In this document: positions 62,956-64,000 of the stretch, piece after piece
Layout of the letters: each line of letters opens with the position of its first letter
How positions within the stretch are numbered: position 1 is the first letter of the stretch
Assembly (NCBI GenBank): GCA_963849105.1
Contig: CAWKGD010000006.1
Location: 527,426 to 591,425, forward strand
Length of the DNA stretch: 64,000 nucleotides
Source: CAVRXQ01 sp963849105
Lineage (GTDB): Bacteria > Actinomycetota > Acidimicrobiia > Acidimicrobiales > Bog-793
Direction: 5' to 3'
Position numbers and translations under genes: made by a program
The notes under the pieces: generated by a model
Database searches by the model: none
Seen by the model: only the letters and a program-made list of their open reading frames with translations
Told to the model about the DNA's origin: nothing

Positions 62956-63995
62956 CGGGAACCTCCGATCTCGAAAATCACCTTCAACGCTTCGTGTCCC
63001 GAGAGCAGCGCGAACGCGTCCTCGAACTTCTCGAGCGGGAGGATGTGGGTGATGAGTCGGTTGGCGTCGAACCCGCTCGTCGTCAAGAAGCGCTCGAGCG
63101 CGTACCACGTCGCGAAGATCAGCCGACCGTTGATCCCGAGCACGCGCGCGGCCTTGAAGATCACGTCGTTCGGAAGGTCGAGGGGAATCGCGGAGGCGGG
63201 CAGTCCGAGAAGCGCCGCGGTCCCACCTTTCGCGAGTGCGGCAAAGCCGCCTCGTACGGCATCGGGGTGGCCGCTCATCTCGATGAGAACCTCAGGTCCC
63301 GAACCGAGCGCTGAATCCACCACCTGTTCGACCCAATCAGGACTTTTCGAATTCACGGTCACGTCTGCTCCGAACTCGGCTGCGAGAACGAGCCGCCCCT
63401 CGTCGATATCGGTCGCGATGATCTGTGATGCGCCGAGATACCTCGAGATCGCGACGCTCGCGAGACCGATCACGCCTGCTCCGGTGACGAGGACGTCTTT
63501 TCCGGAGACTCCAGCAGCACTCACCGCGTGCATCGCATTGCCGAGCGGATCCATGATCGCTGCGACGTGGTCGGAGATGCGCGGATCGAGCCGCCAGATG
63601 TTGCGCTCGGGCATCGCGAGGTACGGCGCGAAACAGCCATCCCGGTCGACGCCGATGATGCTCAGGTTCTCGCAGATGTGCGTGCGCCCGGTTCGGCAGT
63701 ACTCGCAGCGCTGGTCGCCGATGTGGCCATCACCGCTCACCCGATCGCCCACAGAGACAGCCGTGACCGCGTCTCCGAGCGCAGCGACCCTCCCCATGAA
63801 CTCGTGACCGACGATGATGCCCGAAGGGACACGAGAGGAGCTCCACTCGTCCCAGTCGTAGATGTGGCGGTCGGTGCCGCAGATCCCTGCGTAGTACACC
63901 TCGACCAACACATCGTTCGGTCCGATCGTCGGCACCTTGGCGTCGAAGTCGAGCTCCAGTCCAGGGGCGGGACGCGCCTTGCGCAGTGCCGTCAT
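62952..63995 (-). CDS. tdh: L-threonine 3-dehydrogenase
   Basis: 347 residues, complete. Zn-dependent medium-chain dehydrogenase oxidising threonine to 2-amino-3-ketobutyrate with NAD+. Catalytic zinc: Cys39 (AGICGTDRHIYDWDEW), His64 and Glu65 (VGHEFMGRV). NAD site LVTGAGVIGLASVAIS with TDIDEGR. In the structural-zinc loop HIGDQRCEYCRTGRTHICEN, Asp94 stands where E. coli-type enzymes have the first Cys; the other three Cys remain. The product is handed to Kbl. Confidence 0.92.
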   Translation of the reverse strand: MTALRKARPAPGLELDFDAKVPTIGPNDVLVEVYYAGICGTDRHIYDWDEWSSSRVPSGIIVGHEFMGRVAALGDAVTAVSVGDRVSGDGHIGDQRCEYCRTGRTHICENLSIIGVDRDGCFAPYLAMPERNIWRLDPRISDHVAAIMDPLGNAMHAVSAAGVSGKDVLVTGAGVIGLASVAISRYLGASQIIATDIDEGRLVLAAEFGADVTVNSKSPDWVEQVVDSALGSGPEVLIEMSGHPDAVRGGFAALAKGGTAALLGLPASAIPLDLPNDVIFKAARVLGINGRLIFATWYALERFLTTSGFDANRLITHILPLEKFEDAFALLSGHEALKVIFEIGGSR

Positions 63996-64000
63996 CGTCT

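Overview
This is a high-GC chromosomal segment from an actinobacterium, most likely Acidimicrobiia or a relative. The class-level placement is inference from gene content and order, not from a marker search. Supporting signs: the order argS-lysA-rho-rpmE-prfA-prmC-tsaC-rpiB-glyA-wecA-atp; a mycobacterial-type ATP synthase c subunit; two b subunits; a long delta subunit with a duplicated N-terminal domain; MurA with Asp in place of the active-site Cys; a long insert near the Rho N-terminus; and many GTG starts directly behind a -10 box. I see no insertion sequence, prophage, CRISPR array or rRNA.

Layout. (1) 1-310, minus: start of a kdp potassium-ATPase operon (a micropeptide, kdpF, kdpA) running off the left edge. 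(2) 523-1131: a lipoprotein and tRNA-Arg(CCG). (3) 1226-12247, plus: argS, lysA, rho, rpmE, prfA, prmC, tsaC, rpiB, glyA and a wecA-type transferase, many joined by 4-base overlaps. (4) 12257-20465: a complete F1Fo ATP synthase operon (atpZ-like, atpI, B, E, F, F', H, A, G, D, C), followed by a 2H phosphoesterase-GNAT fusion. (5) 21488-27869: glpX, murA, trehalose synthase treS, a maltokinase-like protein with a damaged metal site, and galT. (6) 28097-38601: membrane protein, secreted hydrolase, cysteine desulfurase, mnmA, ligA, SCP2 protein, esterase and gatCAB. (7) 38609-43708: amino-acid genes, comprising an IlvC-like protein missing two catalytic residues, serC, an aminotransferase and serA. 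(8) 44177-52486: small membrane protein, PAS-GGDEF-EAL regulator, greA, ilvE, unknown gene, HtrA-like protease and CtaG-family protein. (9) 52585-61771: a glycosyltransferase/debranching-enzyme pair, a deacetylase, and a branched-chain-type ABC transporter in which both the permeases and the ATPases are fused. (10) 61783-63995, minus: kbl and tdh, degrading threonine to glycine.

How they work together: the left half is translation, transcription termination, cell-wall precursor and energy housekeeping. treS, the maltokinase-like gene and the glycosyltransferase/debranching pair point to alpha-glucan and trehalose turnover. serA/serC, glyA and tdh/kbl converge on serine, glycine and one-carbon supply.

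Four essential genes (argS, tsaC, atpH, murA) are each interrupted by one single-base indel in or beside a short run of identical bases. Because the reading resumes perfectly in the other frame, these look like sequencing or assembly errors rather than real pseudogenes. The most interesting biological signals are the catalytically altered IlvC and maltokinase homologues, the unfused b'/delta pair, and a recurring layout in which a -10 box leads into a tiny leaderless ORF whose stop touches or nearly touches the start of the next gene.
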